Shown here in pieces: positions 1 to 8,797 of a stretch of DNA of 64,000 nucleotides; the first letter of the stretch is position 1; the number at the start of each line of letters is the position of its first letter. The stretch is from positions 474,722-538,721 of the forward strand of contig NZ_KB892013.1 of NCBI RefSeq assembly GCF_000373645.1. The letters are read 5' to 3'. The translations under genes and the position numbers were made by a program. The notes below the pieces were generated by a model that ran no database searches, was not told where the DNA came from, and worked only from the letters and a program-made list of their open reading frames with translations. Origin of the DNA: Streptomyces sp. ATexAB-D23 (GTDB lineage Bacteria; Actinomycetota; Actinomycetes; Streptomycetales; Streptomycetaceae).

Positions 1-384
1 GTGGCCGAGGTAGGGCGCGAGGAGGCGACGGTAGGCGCCCGCGTCCTCGGGGCCGAGCGCCATGGCCGTCTCCCCCACCGAACCGGAGAGCACGGCGGCC
101 GAGCCGTCCGGGAAGGGGTGGGCGAGCGCCAGCTGCGGCTGGAGCCACTCCAGGCCGTGCCGGGCGAGCGGCATCGCCCGGAAGGCGGGCGAGCCTATGG
201 CCAGGGGGTGGACGGCGGAGCAGGGGTCGTGCCGGAAGCCGGGGAGGGTCAGCTCCTCCGTACGGGCTCCGCCTCCGACCGCGGGTCCGGCCTCGAAGAC
301 CTCCACGGCGAAGCCGCGTCGGGCCAGTTCGGCTGCGGCGGTCAGTCCGTTGGGGCCCGCGCCCACCACGACCGCATCGAGCAT
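1..384 (-). CDS. FAD-dependent oxidoreductase, phytoene-desaturase-like (3' end outside window)
   Basis: Only the first 128 residues lie in the window and the gene runs off its left edge. The N-terminus has the dinucleotide-binding fold [13 protein letters not shown] (residues 5-17), followed by an acidic strand end (VEVFEAG) and the GGGARTEE stretch. These are typical of the amine oxidase/phytoene desaturase flavoprotein superfamily, which oxidises carotenoids, polyenes or amines with FAD. I took the ATG at 384; an in-frame GTG at 393 is an alternative start. The gene is divergent from the next one, with a 95-bp gap. The substrate cannot be inferred from this fragment. Confidence 0.8.
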   Translation of the reverse strand, partial: MLDAVVVGAGPNGLTAAAELARRGFAVEVFEAGPAVGGGARTEELTLPGFRHDPCSAVHPLAIGSPAFRAMPLARHGLEWLQPQLALAHPFPDGSAAVLSGSVGETAMALGPEDAGAYRRLLAPYLGH

Positions 385-479
385 CGACGGCACCTTCGGA
401 CTCCTTTGTCAGCCGACGGTCGGAACACCCAGGATATTCGCAGGCGCCGGCGGACCGGGGGCGGGTAGCGTTCCGTCCG

Positions 480-1349
480 GTGAAGGCCGAGAACCCCGCT
501 CCCCCACCGCGGCCCGCCGCCCCCGCGCCGGACGACTCCGGAGTACGCCGCCGGATCGGCGAGATGGCCGCCCTGCTCACTCAGGTGCCCGGCATCCGGG
601 CCGTCGTGCTCGGCGGCAGCCGCGCCCGTGGCACCCACCGCCCCGACTCCGACTGGGACCTGGGCCTGTACTACCGCGGCGCCCCGGACACCGCGGCCCT
701 GGCCGCGCTGGCCTCGGCGTTCCAGGGTTCGCCGGCCGAGGTGGCCGGGCCCGGCGGGTGGGGGCCGTGGGTCGACGGCGGGGCCTGGCTCCGGGTGGAC
801 GGGGTCCAGGTCGACTGGATCCTGCGCGACCTGGACCGGGTGGAGGCGGTCTGGGCCGGCTGCCGGGAGGGCCGGTACGAGGTGGGCGTGCAGCCGGGCC
901 ATCCGCTGGGCTTCTGGTCTCCCGCGTACCCGGGCGAGGTCGCCCTCGGCCGCGTACTCACCGACCCCGAAGGGGAGCTGACGGCCCTTCGGCGCGAGAC
1001 GGCCGGCTATCCGGAGCCGCTGCGCAGGGCGCTCGGGGACGCGGCCTGGGAGGCGGAGTTCCTGGTCGCGTCGGCCCGTAAATCGGCCCCGGCCGGCGAC
1101 CGCCTGCATGTGTCGCTCTGTCTGTCACGCGCCATCGGCGTCCTCACCCAGTCGCTGCACGCCCACCACCGCACCTGGTGCCTCAACGAGAAGGGCGCCC
1201 TGGCCGCCGCTGCCGCCCTCCCGGACGCCCCGGCACACTTCGCGGACCGGGCGGGGCAGGCGCTGCGGGACCTGGACGCGGCGGCGGTGGAGGCGGCCGC
1301 GGAGCTCGTACGGGACGTGCGCGAGGTGCTGCGGACGGCGTCGGGCTGA
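480..1349 (+). CDS. nucleotidyltransferase-fold domain protein
   Basis: This 289-residue protein starts at GTG. It carries the polymerase-beta nucleotidyltransferase signature GGS (residues 45-47) followed by SDWD (57-60); a likely third carboxylate is D112 in VQVDWIL. Proteins of this family move a nucleotide onto a small molecule (such as an aminoglycoside), a protein or RNA. The remaining 170 residues are helical, rich in Ala and Arg, and resemble the C-terminal helical bundle of aminoglycoside adenylyltransferase-like proteins. The first 20 residues are Pro/Ala-rich and probably disordered. The gene stands alone between a divergent flavoprotein and a convergent phosphatase, so context does not reveal the substrate. 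Resistance is possible but not shown. Confidence 0.75.
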   Translation: MKAENPAPPPRPAAPAPDDSGVRRRIGEMAALLTQVPGIRAVVLGGSRARGTHRPDSDWDLGLYYRGAPDTAALAALASAFQGSPAEVAGPGGWGPWVDGGAWLRVDGVQVDWILRDLDRVEAVWAGCREGRYEVGVQPGHPLGFWSPAYPGEVALGRVLTDPEGELTALRRETAGYPEPLRRALGDAAWEAEFLVASARKSAPAGDRLHVSLCLSRAIGVLTQSLHAHHRTWCLNEKGALAAAAALPDAPAHFADRAGQALRDLDAAAVEAAAELVRDVREVLRTASG

Positions 1350-1376
1350 CGGCCGGCTGAGGGGTTGCCCCGCCGC

Positions 1377-2204
1377 TCAGGACCCCGCGCGCAGAGCCGA
1401 CAGGACGCGGTCGGCCGTCGCGCGGTCGCGGGCGGCCGTGAAGGGCAGGTCGTTGCCGCCGGCGATACGGAAAGGCGCACCGGACAGCGTGGCCTGCGCG
1501 CCGCCCGCCTCCGCGACCAGGAGGAGCCCCGCCGCGTGGTCCCAGGCGAACTCCCAGCTGAAGGCGACGGCGTCGGACTGGCCCCGGGCCACGGCAAGGT
1601 ATTCGAGGCCCGCCGAACCGCACGGGCGGGCGGCCAAACCCTCGGCGCGCAGGCCGAGCAGGGCCCGCTTCTGCTCGTCGGAGGTGTAGTCGGGGTGCGA
1701 CATCGCGATGCGCAGCGCCGCGTCGGGCGCGGGCGAGCCGGCGCGTATCGCGGTGCCGTCGACCGTCGCGCCCCTCCCCCGCACGGCGACGGCCATCTCG
1801 TCCAGGGCGGGCGCGTACGTCCAGGAGGCCAGTAGCTCGCCGTGGTGGGCGAGGGCCACCAGGGTGCAGAAGCCCCGTTCGCCGGCGACGAACTGGCGGG
1901 TGCCGTCGACCGGGTCGACGATCCACACCGGGGCGTCGCCGCCCAGCGCCTCGTACACCTTCGGATCGGCGTGGACCGCTTCCTCGCCGACGACCACCGA
2001 GCCGGGCAGGAGCCGGAGCAGGGACGCGGTGAGGTGTTCCTCGGCGCGCCGGTCCGCGGTCGTCACGAGGTCGTGCGGGCCGTTCTTCTCGATGACGTCG
2101 TCGTCGGCGAGCTGCCGGTAGCGGGGCATGATCTCGGCGGCGGCCGCTGCGCGGACCGCCGCTTCGACCTGGGACAGTTCACCGGCGGGGAAGTCATCGA
2201 ACAT
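1377..2204 (-). CDS. inositol monophosphatase family protein
   Basis: The 275-residue protein has the two metal-binding signatures of the Mg2+-dependent IMPase superfamily: GEE at 73-75 and WIVDPVDGT at 94-102, where two Asp and the following Gly-Thr hold metal and phosphate. A C-terminal WD motif (EFAWDHAAG) supplies the last metal ligand. Actinobacterial members dephosphorylate inositol phosphate or histidinol phosphate, and sequence inspection cannot separate these. The ATG at 2204 was chosen because the longer open frame begins in non-family sequence and the family N-terminus starts here. The gene is not linked to his genes in this window. Confidence 0.85.
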   Translation of the reverse strand: MFDDFPAGELSQVEAAVRAAAAAEIMPRYRQLADDDVIEKNGPHDLVTTADRRAEEHLTASLLRLLPGSVVVGEEAVHADPKVYEALGGDAPVWIVDPVDGTRQFVAGERGFCTLVALAHHGELLASWTYAPALDEMAVAVRGRGATVDGTAIRAGSPAPDAALRIAMSHPDYTSDEQKRALLGLRAEGLAARPCGSAGLEYLAVARGQSDAVAFSWEFAWDHAAGLLLVAEAGGAQATLSGAPFRIAGGNDLPFTAARDRATADRVLSALRAGS

Positions 2205-2270
2205 GCCCCCAGCTAAGCATGCGCGGCCCCGGCGCCCTCGACCCGGTGGGGGTCCGGCCGCCGGGACGCG

Positions 2271-2306
2271 CGCGGCCCCCCGGCACGGGAGTGCCGGGGG
2301 GCCGCG
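2271..2306 (-). terminator. rho-independent-type hairpin after the GH16 gene
   Basis: A perfect 15-bp inverted repeat (2272-2286 with 2291-2305, extended by a C-G pair) closes a GGGA loop. It sits 15 bp past the stop of the secreted beta-glucanase gene. There is no clear T-run, as is usual in Streptomyces, but stem length and position make it a convincing terminator. Confidence 0.8.
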
Positions 2307-2320
2307 GACGAGGGGGTCGG

Positions 2321-3601
2321 TCAGCCGTTCACCGTCCACTTCTGGTTCGCGGTGCCCGCGCAGGTCCAGATCTGCAGGCGGGTGGAGTTGGCCGAGCTGT
2401 TGCCGGTGACGTCCAGGCACTTGTCGGCCTGTGGGTTGACGATGTCACGCGCCCCGCTGACCGCCCACTTCTGCGCGGCCGAGCCGTTGCAGTCCCAGAG
2501 CTGGACCGGGGTGCCGTCGGCCGTGCCGCCCGAGGCCACGTCGAGGCACTTGCCGAGCGCCCGGATCGTGCCGTCCGTGCCGACGGTCCACCGCTGCGCT
2601 TCGCTGCCGTTGCAGTCGTAGAGCTGGACCGGGGTGCCGTTGGCGTTGCTCGCCGCCGCGACGTCCATGCACTTGCCGGCCAGACCCGTGATCCGGCCGC
2701 CCGTCCCGGTCGCGCCGTCGTCGCTGGTGGTGACGCGGACGTGGTCCACGACGAGCTGCTGGGGGAAGGTGGTGCCGCCGTCCGGGTCGCCGGGCCAGTA
2801 GCCGCCGACCGCGAGGTTCAGGATGAGGAAGAAGGGCTTGTTGAAGGCCCAGGGGTTGCCGCCGGTGTCGGCGGGGGTGCGGTGCTGGTAGACGTTGCCG
2901 TCGACGGACCAGGTGATGGAGTCGGGGGCCCAGTCGACGGCGAAGGTGTGGAAGTCGTCGGCGAAGGCCTGGCCGCCGGGCAGGGTGTAGCCGGCGCCGA
3001 TCCCCGCGGAGCCGGAGTAACCCGGGCCGTGCAGGGTGCCGTGCACGGTGGAGGGCTCGAAGCCGACGTTCTCCATGACGTCGATCTCGCCGGAGTTGGG
3101 CCAGCCGACCTGCCCGATGTCATTGCCGAGCATCCAGAACGCCGGCCACATGCCCTGCCCGCGCGGGACCTTCATCCGCGCCTCGACGTGACCGTACTGC
3201 TGGGTGAATTTGCCCGAGGTGTTCAGCCGTGCCGAGGTGTACTGACAGGTGCCGTACCAGCACTGGTAGTTGGACGGGTTCTCCTTGCGGGCGGTGATGA
3301 CCAGGTGGCCCTGGCCGTCCAGCGCGGCGTTGTTGTTCCCGGACGTGTAGTACTGCCGCTCGTGGTTGTCGACGTTGTCGCCGGTCTCGATCTGCCACTT
3401 GGCGCCGTCCACGGCCGAGCCGGCCGGGCCGTCGAACTCGTCGGCGAACGTCGTCGTGGCGGCCGCCGCCGTCTGCGACATCGGGGTGGCGGTCGCGGTG
3501 GCGGGACCGCCGCTGCCCACCAGGCCGGCGGTGGCCAGGGCGAGAGCGAGTGCCGGGAGCACGGAGCGCAGCAGGCGGCGCGAGAGACGTGGGGAGTCCA
3601 T
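2321..3601 (-). CDS. secreted glycoside hydrolase family 16 beta-glucanase with C-terminal ricin-type CBM13
   Basis: The 426-residue protein is predicted to be exported. After twin-Arg-like basic residues (LSRRLLRS) and a hydrophobic core at 14-28, a GH16 domain spans about 50-285. It has the catalytic motif GEIDVMENVG at 171-180, where E172 is the nucleophile, D174 assists and E177 is the acid/base. This motif, with the extra Met, is that of laminarinase-type endo-1,3-beta-glucanases. Residues about 300-426 form a beta-trefoil lectin module with three QxW repeats (QRW, QKW, QKW) that would bind the polysaccharide. The start ATG 3601 precedes the signal peptide; the longer open frame upstream is non-coding. 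A strong promoter and a DasR-like palindrome lie upstream. Confidence 0.92.
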   Translation of the reverse strand: MDSPRLSRRLLRSVLPALALALATAGLVGSGGPATATATPMSQTAAAATTTFADEFDGPAGSAVDGAKWQIETGDNVDNHERQYYTSGNNNAALDGQGHLVITARKENPSNYQCWYGTCQYTSARLNTSGKFTQQYGHVEARMKVPRGQGMWPAFWMLGNDIGQVGWPNSGEIDVMENVGFEPSTVHGTLHGPGYSGSAGIGAGYTLPGGQAFADDFHTFAVDWAPDSITWSVDGNVYQHRTPADTGGNPWAFNKPFFLILNLAVGGYWPGDPDGGTTFPQQLVVDHVRVTTSDDGATGTGGRITGLAGKCMDVAAASNANGTPVQLYDCNGSEAQRWTVGTDGTIRALGKCLDVASGGTADGTPVQLWDCNGSAAQKWAVSGARDIVNPQADKCLDVTGNSSANSTRLQIWTCAGTANQKWTVNG

Positions 3602-3718
3602 GACTCTCCCTTCCGGGGTGTGAGGGGGAGGAAGGGGAACCCTGCCGTGCACACGATGAGCATGTGCATGACAGGTACAACAGACGCAACAGACGCAAAG
3701 CACTTGGTTCGCTACGTG

Positions 3719-3747
3719 ATTTAAGAAGTGAACGAAGTCGGTGTCAA
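3719..3747 (-). promoter_or_regulatory. sigma-70-like promoter of the GH16 gene
   Basis: On the minus strand, TTGACA (3747-3742) is separated by exactly 17 bp from TTAAAT (3724-3719). This is a near-consensus housekeeping promoter and unusually good for this GC-rich genome. It lies 118 bp upstream of the GH16 start codon, leaving a leader of about 110 nt that contains two CAACAGACG direct repeats. Confidence 0.7.
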
Positions 3748-3752
3748 GGCTT

Positions 3753-3764
3753 TGGTCCGGACCA
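3753..3764. promoter_or_regulatory. dre-like palindrome (possible DasR/GntR operator)
   Basis: TGGTCCGGACCA is a perfect 12-bp palindrome ending 5 bp upstream of the -35 box of the GH16 promoter. It matches the published DasR-responsive element core TGGTCTAGACCA except for the central two bases. DasR controls chitin/N-acetylglucosamine and other polysaccharide-degradation genes in Streptomyces. Whether DasR or another GntR/LacI-type protein binds here is inference. Confidence 0.5.
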
Positions 3765-3867
3765 CTGGCCCCACGGCCCCGGGCTGCCCCGCGGGGTGCG
3801 CAAACATCCGCGTACACCACCGCACGTACCGGACAGGAGTCGAAGCGACCACGGGCCGGTGAACGGC

Positions 3868-3906
3868 ACCGGTCCGCAGGCGTTGACGTCAGGCCTGCGG
3901 ACCGGT
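3868..3906 (-). terminator. terminator hairpin after the peptide ABC transporter operon
   Basis: A perfect 14-bp inverted repeat (3868-3881 with 3893-3906) encloses an 11-nt loop, 27 bp beyond the stop of the binding-protein gene, the last gene of the minus-strand transporter operon. Confidence 0.75.
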
Positions 3907-3933
3907 GGATTCAGCGCTGTGCGGCGACGGCCG

Positions 3934-5616
3934 TCACTTCTGCCAGCCGATCGTCTCCGGGAGCGGGGAGAAGAAGATCGTCGCGCCGACGTTGGCGAGG
4001 CCCTTCTTCACGCTGTAGGTCGACGGGCCGCTGAACAGCGGAAGGAAGGCGTAGTCCTGGAGCGCCTTCTTCTCGACCTTGTTGACCGCGGCGACCTGCT
4101 CGTCGAGATCGGCGATCTCGGTGGTGGCGCGGATCTCCTTGTCCAGGGCCGGGGAGCCGGCACCGGTCAGGTTGGAGTCACGGTCGGAGCAGAAGAAGTC
4201 GCACAGGTAGCGGGCGCCGAACGGGTCCATGGAACGGTTGCCGGCCAGGAAGATGTCGAACCTGCGGTCGCTGAGGATCTTGGAGAAGTCCGCCTCGTCC
4301 GCCTTCTTGATCACCAGCTTGACGCCCACGGGCTTCAGCATCGCGACGAAGGCGCCCGCGATGGCCTTGTCCAGCGGGTCGTCGCCCAGGAGGGTGTAGC
4401 CGATCTCCAGCTTCTTGCCGTCCTTGGCCCGGACGCCGTCGCTCCCGGGCTTCCAGCCCGCCGCGTCGAGTGTCTTCCTCGCCTCGTCCGGCGCGTACTT
4501 CAGTACGGACGAGAGGTTGTCCTCGTAACCCTTCTGGAAGCTGTAGAGCACCGCCGAGCCGGGCAGCGGCTCCTCGTAGTCGAGCCCCTGGAACTGGATC
4601 TTCGCGATCTGGGCCCGGTCGACGCTCTGCTGGACGGCCTTGCGGACGGCCTTGTCCGAGAGGGAGGCGGACTTGGTGTTGAAGTAGAGCGAGTACTCGA
4701 ACGGGCTGCCGCCGCTGCGGATCTCCGTGCCCTTGAGCCCCTTGACCTGCTTGAGGCTCTCCGCGTCGACGGCGGAGGTGTAGTCGAGCTGGCCGTTCTT
4801 GAAGGCGTTGACGGCGGCGGTCGACTCGAGGTTGACGTAGACGCGCTTGTCGAGCTTGCCCTTCTTCCCCCACCACTTCGGGTTGCGGACGAAGGTGATG
4901 TTGCCCGAGTGCGTGTCCCACTTGCCGACCGTGTACGGGCCCGCGCCCCACTCCGGGTGCGCCTTCTTCACGTACGCCTTGTTGAAGTTGGCGACGGTGG
5001 CGGCCTCGGGGTGCAGGAAGGTGGTGAAGAGGGTGGACCAGGAGGCGTTGACGCCCTTGAAGGTGATGACGGCCTGCTTGGCGTTCTCGCCCTTCGCCAC
5101 CGAGGTGATCTTGTCGTAGCCGTCGGTGGACGAGGCGGCGAATTCCTTGTCGGAGCCGTTGTTGGCCTTCCAGGTGGCCTCGATCGCCCTCCAGTCGATC
5201 GGGGTGCCGTCATTGAAGGCGGCCTTCGGATTGATCGTCAGGGTGACCTTCTGGTTGCCGCCCTCGACATCGACCTTCACATCGCTGTAGTAGTCCGGGT
5301 TGTACTGCACCTCACCGGCCGGCGAGTACGTGATCGCGTCGGCGTTGTACCAGCCCCAGACCCGCGCCGCGGTCAGTGTCGCGTTGACGTTGAAGGGGTT
5401 GCCCTGGTCGTCGAAGGTCCCGGCAGTGGTGTACGTGCCGCCGTCCTTGATGTTCTCGTACGGCTGGGGGTTGTAGTCGACCGCGGCCGAGGCGGCCCTG
5501 GGGGCGTCCTTCTTCGCCCCGTCGGCGCCGTCGCTCCCGGAGGAGGACGAGCACGCGGTGGCGGCGACGGAGACGGCGGCGATGAGGGCGACGGGCAGGG
5601 CCAGTCTTGCGCGCAT
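3934..5616 (-). CDS. peptide/oligopeptide ABC transporter substrate-binding lipoprotein (SBP family 5)
   Basis: The 560-residue protein has a lipoprotein signal peptide with the lipobox VAATAC (Cys22), followed by a Ser/Gly/Asp linker and a family-5 extracellular solute-binding domain. Diagnostic stretches include the long Trp/Tyr-rich N-terminal lobe and a C-terminal half close to DppA/OppA-type proteins. It should capture di-/oligopeptides or a related solute outside the membrane and pass it to the permeases encoded upstream. The ATG at 5616 places the signal peptide at the N-terminus. It is the last gene of the operon, with a terminator following. In many dpp/opp operons the binding-protein gene comes first, so the order here is reversed. 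Confidence 0.9.
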   Translation of the reverse strand: MRARLALPVALIAAVSVAATACSSSSGSDGADGAKKDAPRAASAAVDYNPQPYENIKDGGTYTTAGTFDDQGNPFNVNATLTAARVWGWYNADAITYSPAGEVQYNPDYYSDVKVDVEGGNQKVTLTINPKAAFNDGTPIDWRAIEATWKANNGSDKEFAASSTDGYDKITSVAKGENAKQAVITFKGVNASWSTLFTTFLHPEAATVANFNKAYVKKAHPEWGAGPYTVGKWDTHSGNITFVRNPKWWGKKGKLDKRVYVNLESTAAVNAFKNGQLDYTSAVDAESLKQVKGLKGTEIRSGGSPFEYSLYFNTKSASLSDKAVRKAVQQSVDRAQIAKIQFQGLDYEEPLPGSAVLYSFQKGYEDNLSSVLKYAPDEARKTLDAAGWKPGSDGVRAKDGKKLEIGYTLLGDDPLDKAIAGAFVAMLKPVGVKLVIKKADEADFSKILSDRRFDIFLAGNRSMDPFGARYLCDFFCSDRDSNLTGAGSPALDKEIRATTEIADLDEQVAAVNKVEKKALQDYAFLPLFSGPSTYSVKKGLANVGATIFFSPLPETIGWQK

Positions 5617-5680
5617 GGCGGAAGGGTTCCTTCTGGTTCGGGTGGGCGGGACAGAGTGCCCATGGGGGGGCGGGACGGCC

Positions 5681-7870
5681 TCAGGCGGCGTGACAGGCGT
5701 ACGTGTGACCGGGCCGGCCGGCCGCCTCGGTGGGCGCGGGGCGTTCCGTACGACAGCGCAGCCGCACCTCCTCGCCGGCGAGCCGGTAGAGGGGGCAGCG
5801 GTCGACGAACACACAGCCGGCCGGCAGCCGGGCGGCGCTCGGCTGCTCGCCCTCCAGCACGACGCGTTCGCGGGTGCGTTCGCGCCGCGGGTCGGGGACC
5901 GGGATCGCGGACAACAGCGCCCGGGTGTACGGGTGCCGGGGGTCGGAGAACAGCGTCTCGGTGTCCCCGGTCTCCACGATGTGGCCCAGGTACATCACGG
6001 CGATGCGGTCGGAGACGTACCGGACGACGGCCAGGTCGTGGGCCACCACCAGGTAGGCCAGGCCGAGTTCGCGCTTGAGCCGGGACAGCAGGTTGATCAC
6101 CCCCGCCTGCACCGACACGTCCAGGGCGGACAGCGGCTCGTCCAGGACGACCAGTTTCGGTTCGGTCGCGAGCGCGCGGGCGATGCCGATCCGCTGGCGC
6201 TGGCCGCCGGAGAGCGCGGCCGGGAAACGGTCGCTCACCGTGTCGTCCAGGCCGACCAGCGCGAGGAGTTCACGGACACGGGCATGGATCGACGCGCGGT
6301 CCCGGCCGATGGCCCTCAGCGGCTCGGCGAGCAGTTCGAAGACGGGCAGCCGTGGGTCCAGGGCCCCCATCGGGTCCTGCATCACGATCTGTACGTCGCG
6401 CCGCAACTCCCGCAGCCGGGCGCTGGATTCCGCCGTGCCGACCTCGGTCCCGGCGATCTCGATCCGCCCGCCCTCGGGCCGCTTCAGCCGCAGGATCTCC
6501 AGCAGGGTGGTGGTCTTGCCGCTGCCCGACTCCCCCACCAGGCCCAGGGTTTCCCCGGTCCGCAGTTCGAAGCCGACCCCGTTGACGGCCCGCAGCGTCC
6601 CGACCCGGCGCTTGAGGACGGCCCCCTTGGTGACCGGGAAGGTCTTCACGAGGTCCTCGACCCGGAGCACCACCTCCCCGACGGGCCGGGCTCCGTCGGC
6701 GGGCTCGACGGGCTCGACGGGCTCGACGGGCTCGACGGGCTCGACGGGCTCGACGGGCTCGACGGGCTCGACGGGCTCAGCCTGCCCGGTCTGCCCGGTC
6801 TGCCCGGCGGGCACAGCGGCCTCACCGGGCCCCGCCGGGCCGAGCGTCCCCGCGGCGATCTCCTCGGCGCGCAGGCAGGCCACGTCCCCGTGCCCGGTGA
6901 TCCCGCGCAGGGCGGGCTCGTCCGTGCGGCACGCGTCGAGGGCGACGGCGCAGCGGCTCGCGAAGGGGCAGCCGGCCGGGAGGTTCACGAGGGCGGGCGG
7001 TTCGCCGCCGATCGGGACCAGGGGCCGGCGCACCCCGCTGTCCACGGTGGGCACGGCGGCGAGCAGGCGGGCGGTGTACGGCATGACGGGCCGCGCGAAG
7101 AGTTCGTCGACGCCCGCCCGCTCCACGAACCGGCCCGCGTACATGACGGCGATGTCGTCCGCGTGTCCCGCGACGACCCCGAGGTCGTGGGTGATGAGGA
7201 CGAGTCCGGCGCCGGTCTCCTTCTGCGCGAGCCGCAGCACGTCGAGGATCTGGGCCTGCACGGTGACGTCGAGCGCGGTGGTGGGCTCGTCCGCGACGAG
7301 GACGGACGGCTTGTTGGCGATGGCCATGGCGATGACGACGCGCTGGCGCATGCCGCCGGAGAACTCGTGCGGGAAGGAGGCGGCCCGTTCGCGGGGGTCG
7401 GGGATTCCGACGAGGTCGAGCAATTCGACGGCCTGTTCCCAGGCGGCGCGCTTCGTGAGGCTCTGGTGGACGCGCAGGGCGTCGGAGAGCAGCCGGCCCA
7501 CGGTGAAGATCGGCGTGAGGGCGGAGAGCGGGTCCTGGAACACCATCCCGATGGTGTTGCCGCGTATCGCGGAGAGCGCCTTGTCGTCGAGGCCCACCAG
7601 GTCCTGGCCGCCGAGCAGCACCTGCCCGCTCAGGTCGGCGGAGGGCGGGAGCAGGCCCATGATGCCCATGGCGGTGGCCGACTTGCCGGAGCCGGATTCG
7701 CCGACGATGCCGAGGGTGCGGCCCGGCAACAGGTCGAAGCCGATGCCGCGCACCGCCGCCACGGGGCCGGCCTCGGAGGGGAAGGTGATGCGCAGGTCCC
7801 GCACCGAGAGCACCGGGGTGCCCGCGTCGCCGGGCGGCGGGAAGGTGGAGAGGGTCGTCGCGAGGGTCAT
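5681..7870 (-). CDS. fused dual ATP-binding protein of a peptide ABC transporter (DppD-DppF type)
   Basis: The 729-residue protein carries two complete OppD/DppD-type ABC ATPase domains in one chain. The first has Walker A GESGSGKS at 57-64 and an LSGGMRQR-type signature; the second has GESGSGKT, the signature LSGGQRQR and Walker B VVLDEP. Both end in the peptide-importer-specific C-terminal extension with cysteine motifs (CPFASRC and CVFVDRCPLYR) that may bind an iron-sulfur cluster. The domains are joined by an acidic Val-Glu-Pro repeat linker (residues 364-390). The start ATG overlaps the upstream permease stop by 4 bp, giving translational coupling. It powers import together with the two permeases. 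Dual-domain fusions are known, but the repetitive linker is unusual. Confidence 0.93.
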   Translation of the reverse strand: MTLATTLSTFPPPGDAGTPVLSVRDLRITFPSEAGPVAAVRGIGFDLLPGRTLGIVGESGSGKSATAMGIMGLLPPSADLSGQVLLGGQDLVGLDDKALSAIRGNTIGMVFQDPLSALTPIFTVGRLLSDALRVHQSLTKRAAWEQAVELLDLVGIPDPRERAASFPHEFSGGMRQRVVIAMAIANKPSVLVADEPTTALDVTVQAQILDVLRLAQKETGAGLVLITHDLGVVAGHADDIAVMYAGRFVERAGVDELFARPVMPYTARLLAAVPTVDSGVRRPLVPIGGEPPALVNLPAGCPFASRCAVALDACRTDEPALRGITGHGDVACLRAEEIAAGTLGPAGPGEAAVPAGQTGQTGQAEPVEPVEPVEPVEPVEPVEPVEPVEPADGARPVGEVVLRVEDLVKTFPVTKGAVLKRRVGTLRAVNGVGFELRTGETLGLVGESGSGKTTTLLEILRLKRPEGGRIEIAGTEVGTAESSARLRELRRDVQIVMQDPMGALDPRLPVFELLAEPLRAIGRDRASIHARVRELLALVGLDDTVSDRFPAALSGGQRQRIGIARALATEPKLVVLDEPLSALDVSVQAGVINLLSRLKRELGLAYLVVAHDLAVVRYVSDRIAVMYLGHIVETGDTETLFSDPRHPYTRALLSAIPVPDPRRERTRERVVLEGEQPSAARLPAGCVFVDRCPLYRLAGEEVRLRCRTERPAPTEAAGRPGHTYACHAA
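6701..6781. repeat. 9-bp in-frame tandem repeat (nine units) encoding Val-Glu-Pro
   Basis: Eight copies of GGGCTCGAC and one variant (GGGCTCAGC) lie head to tail. On the coding strand they specify AEP plus eight VEP triplets in the linker between the two ATPase domains. Because units are 9 bp, copy-number changes would keep frame. A shorter GQTG repeat lies next to it. Confidence 0.95.
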
Positions 7871-8796
7871 CGTCGGCCTCCTGCCGCACCGGTCACGGAT
7901 GTGGGGTCCAGGGCGTCGCGCAGTCCGTCGCCGACGAAGGTCATCGACACGGTGAGCAGGACGACCAGGCCCGCGGGGAAGGCGAACAGCCAGGGCGCGC
8001 TGGTGACGGTGCTCGCTCCGTCCGCGAGCATCGTTCCGAGCGAGACGTCCGGGGTCTGGACGCCGAACCCGAGGAACGACAGGGCGGTTTCGCTGAGCAC
8101 GGTCGCCACGACCCCGAGGGTGAGGTTGACGATCAGCAGCGAGCCGAGGTTGGGGATGATGTGGCGCAGGATGATGCGCGACGGGCTCACCCCCATGAAT
8201 TCGGCCACCGTCACGTAGTCCCGTTCGCGCAGCGAGGTCGAGACGGACCAGATCACGCGCGCGGTGGACATCCAGCCGAACACCGTCAGCACGACGATGA
8301 GGACGCGCCAGTCGCCCGCGAGGCGGTGGGAGACCAGGGCGAGGATGAGGAAGGAGGGGACGACGAGCAGGAAGTGGATGGCGGCGAGCGTCGTCTTCTC
8401 CACCCGGCCGCCGAAGTACGCGGCGCTGGAGCCGACCACCGCGGCGACGACGATCGTCAGGACGGACACGCTCACGGCGATGGCCAGCGAGCGCCGGAGC
8501 CCGTGCACGGCCGACGCGTAGATGTCGTTGCCGCCCTGGTTGGTGCCGAACCAGTGGGTGGCGCTCGGTGCCTGGGTGAGTGCGGCGAAGTCGGCGTCGG
8601 AGTACGCGTACGGGGTGAAGAGGCCGCCGAACAGGCTGAACAGCACCAGCAGCGCGAAGATCGCCACCCCGGCGACGGCGAGCCGGTTGCGCAGGAAGCG
8701 ACGCCCATGGAGCCGGGCCAGGCCGGACCCGCGCCGCGCGGGCGCCGGCTCCGTCGGACGGGCGGGTTTCATCAGTTCCGTGAGGTCCACGGCCAT
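7867..8796 (-). CDS. peptide ABC transporter permease (DppC type)
   Basis: The 309-residue inner-membrane protein has a cytoplasmic N-terminal segment and one hydrophobic helix at about 36-55. It carries the binding-protein-dependent permease domain with five further helices. The EAA loop (AEFMGVSPSRIILRHIIPN) contacts the ATPase. It resembles DppC/OppC. Its stop overlaps the start of the ATPase gene by 4 bp, and only 1 bp separates it from the upstream DppB-like gene, so the three are clearly co-translated. It forms one half of the translocation pore. Confidence 0.92.
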   Translation of the reverse strand: MAVDLTELMKPARPTEPAPARRGSGLARLHGRRFLRNRLAVAGVAIFALLVLFSLFGGLFTPYAYSDADFAALTQAPSATHWFGTNQGGNDIYASAVHGLRRSLAIAVSVSVLTIVVAAVVGSSAAYFGGRVEKTTLAAIHFLLVVPSFLILALVSHRLAGDWRVLIVVLTVFGWMSTARVIWSVSTSLRERDYVTVAEFMGVSPSRIILRHIIPNLGSLLIVNLTLGVVATVLSETALSFLGFGVQTPDVSLGTMLADGASTVTSAPWLFAFPAGLVVLLTVSMTFVGDGLRDALDPTSVTGAAGGRR

Positions 8797-8797
8797 G

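Noticed and set aside
6701..6781. Tandem repeats that might look like a CRISPR or regulatory array
   Set aside because: Units are 9 bp without spacers and lie in frame within a gene, so it is a coding microsatellite.
3664..8218. Two long plus-strand open frames across the peptide transporter operon
   Set aside because: They are antisense to genes with clear SBP and ABC motifs and their translations are low-complexity.
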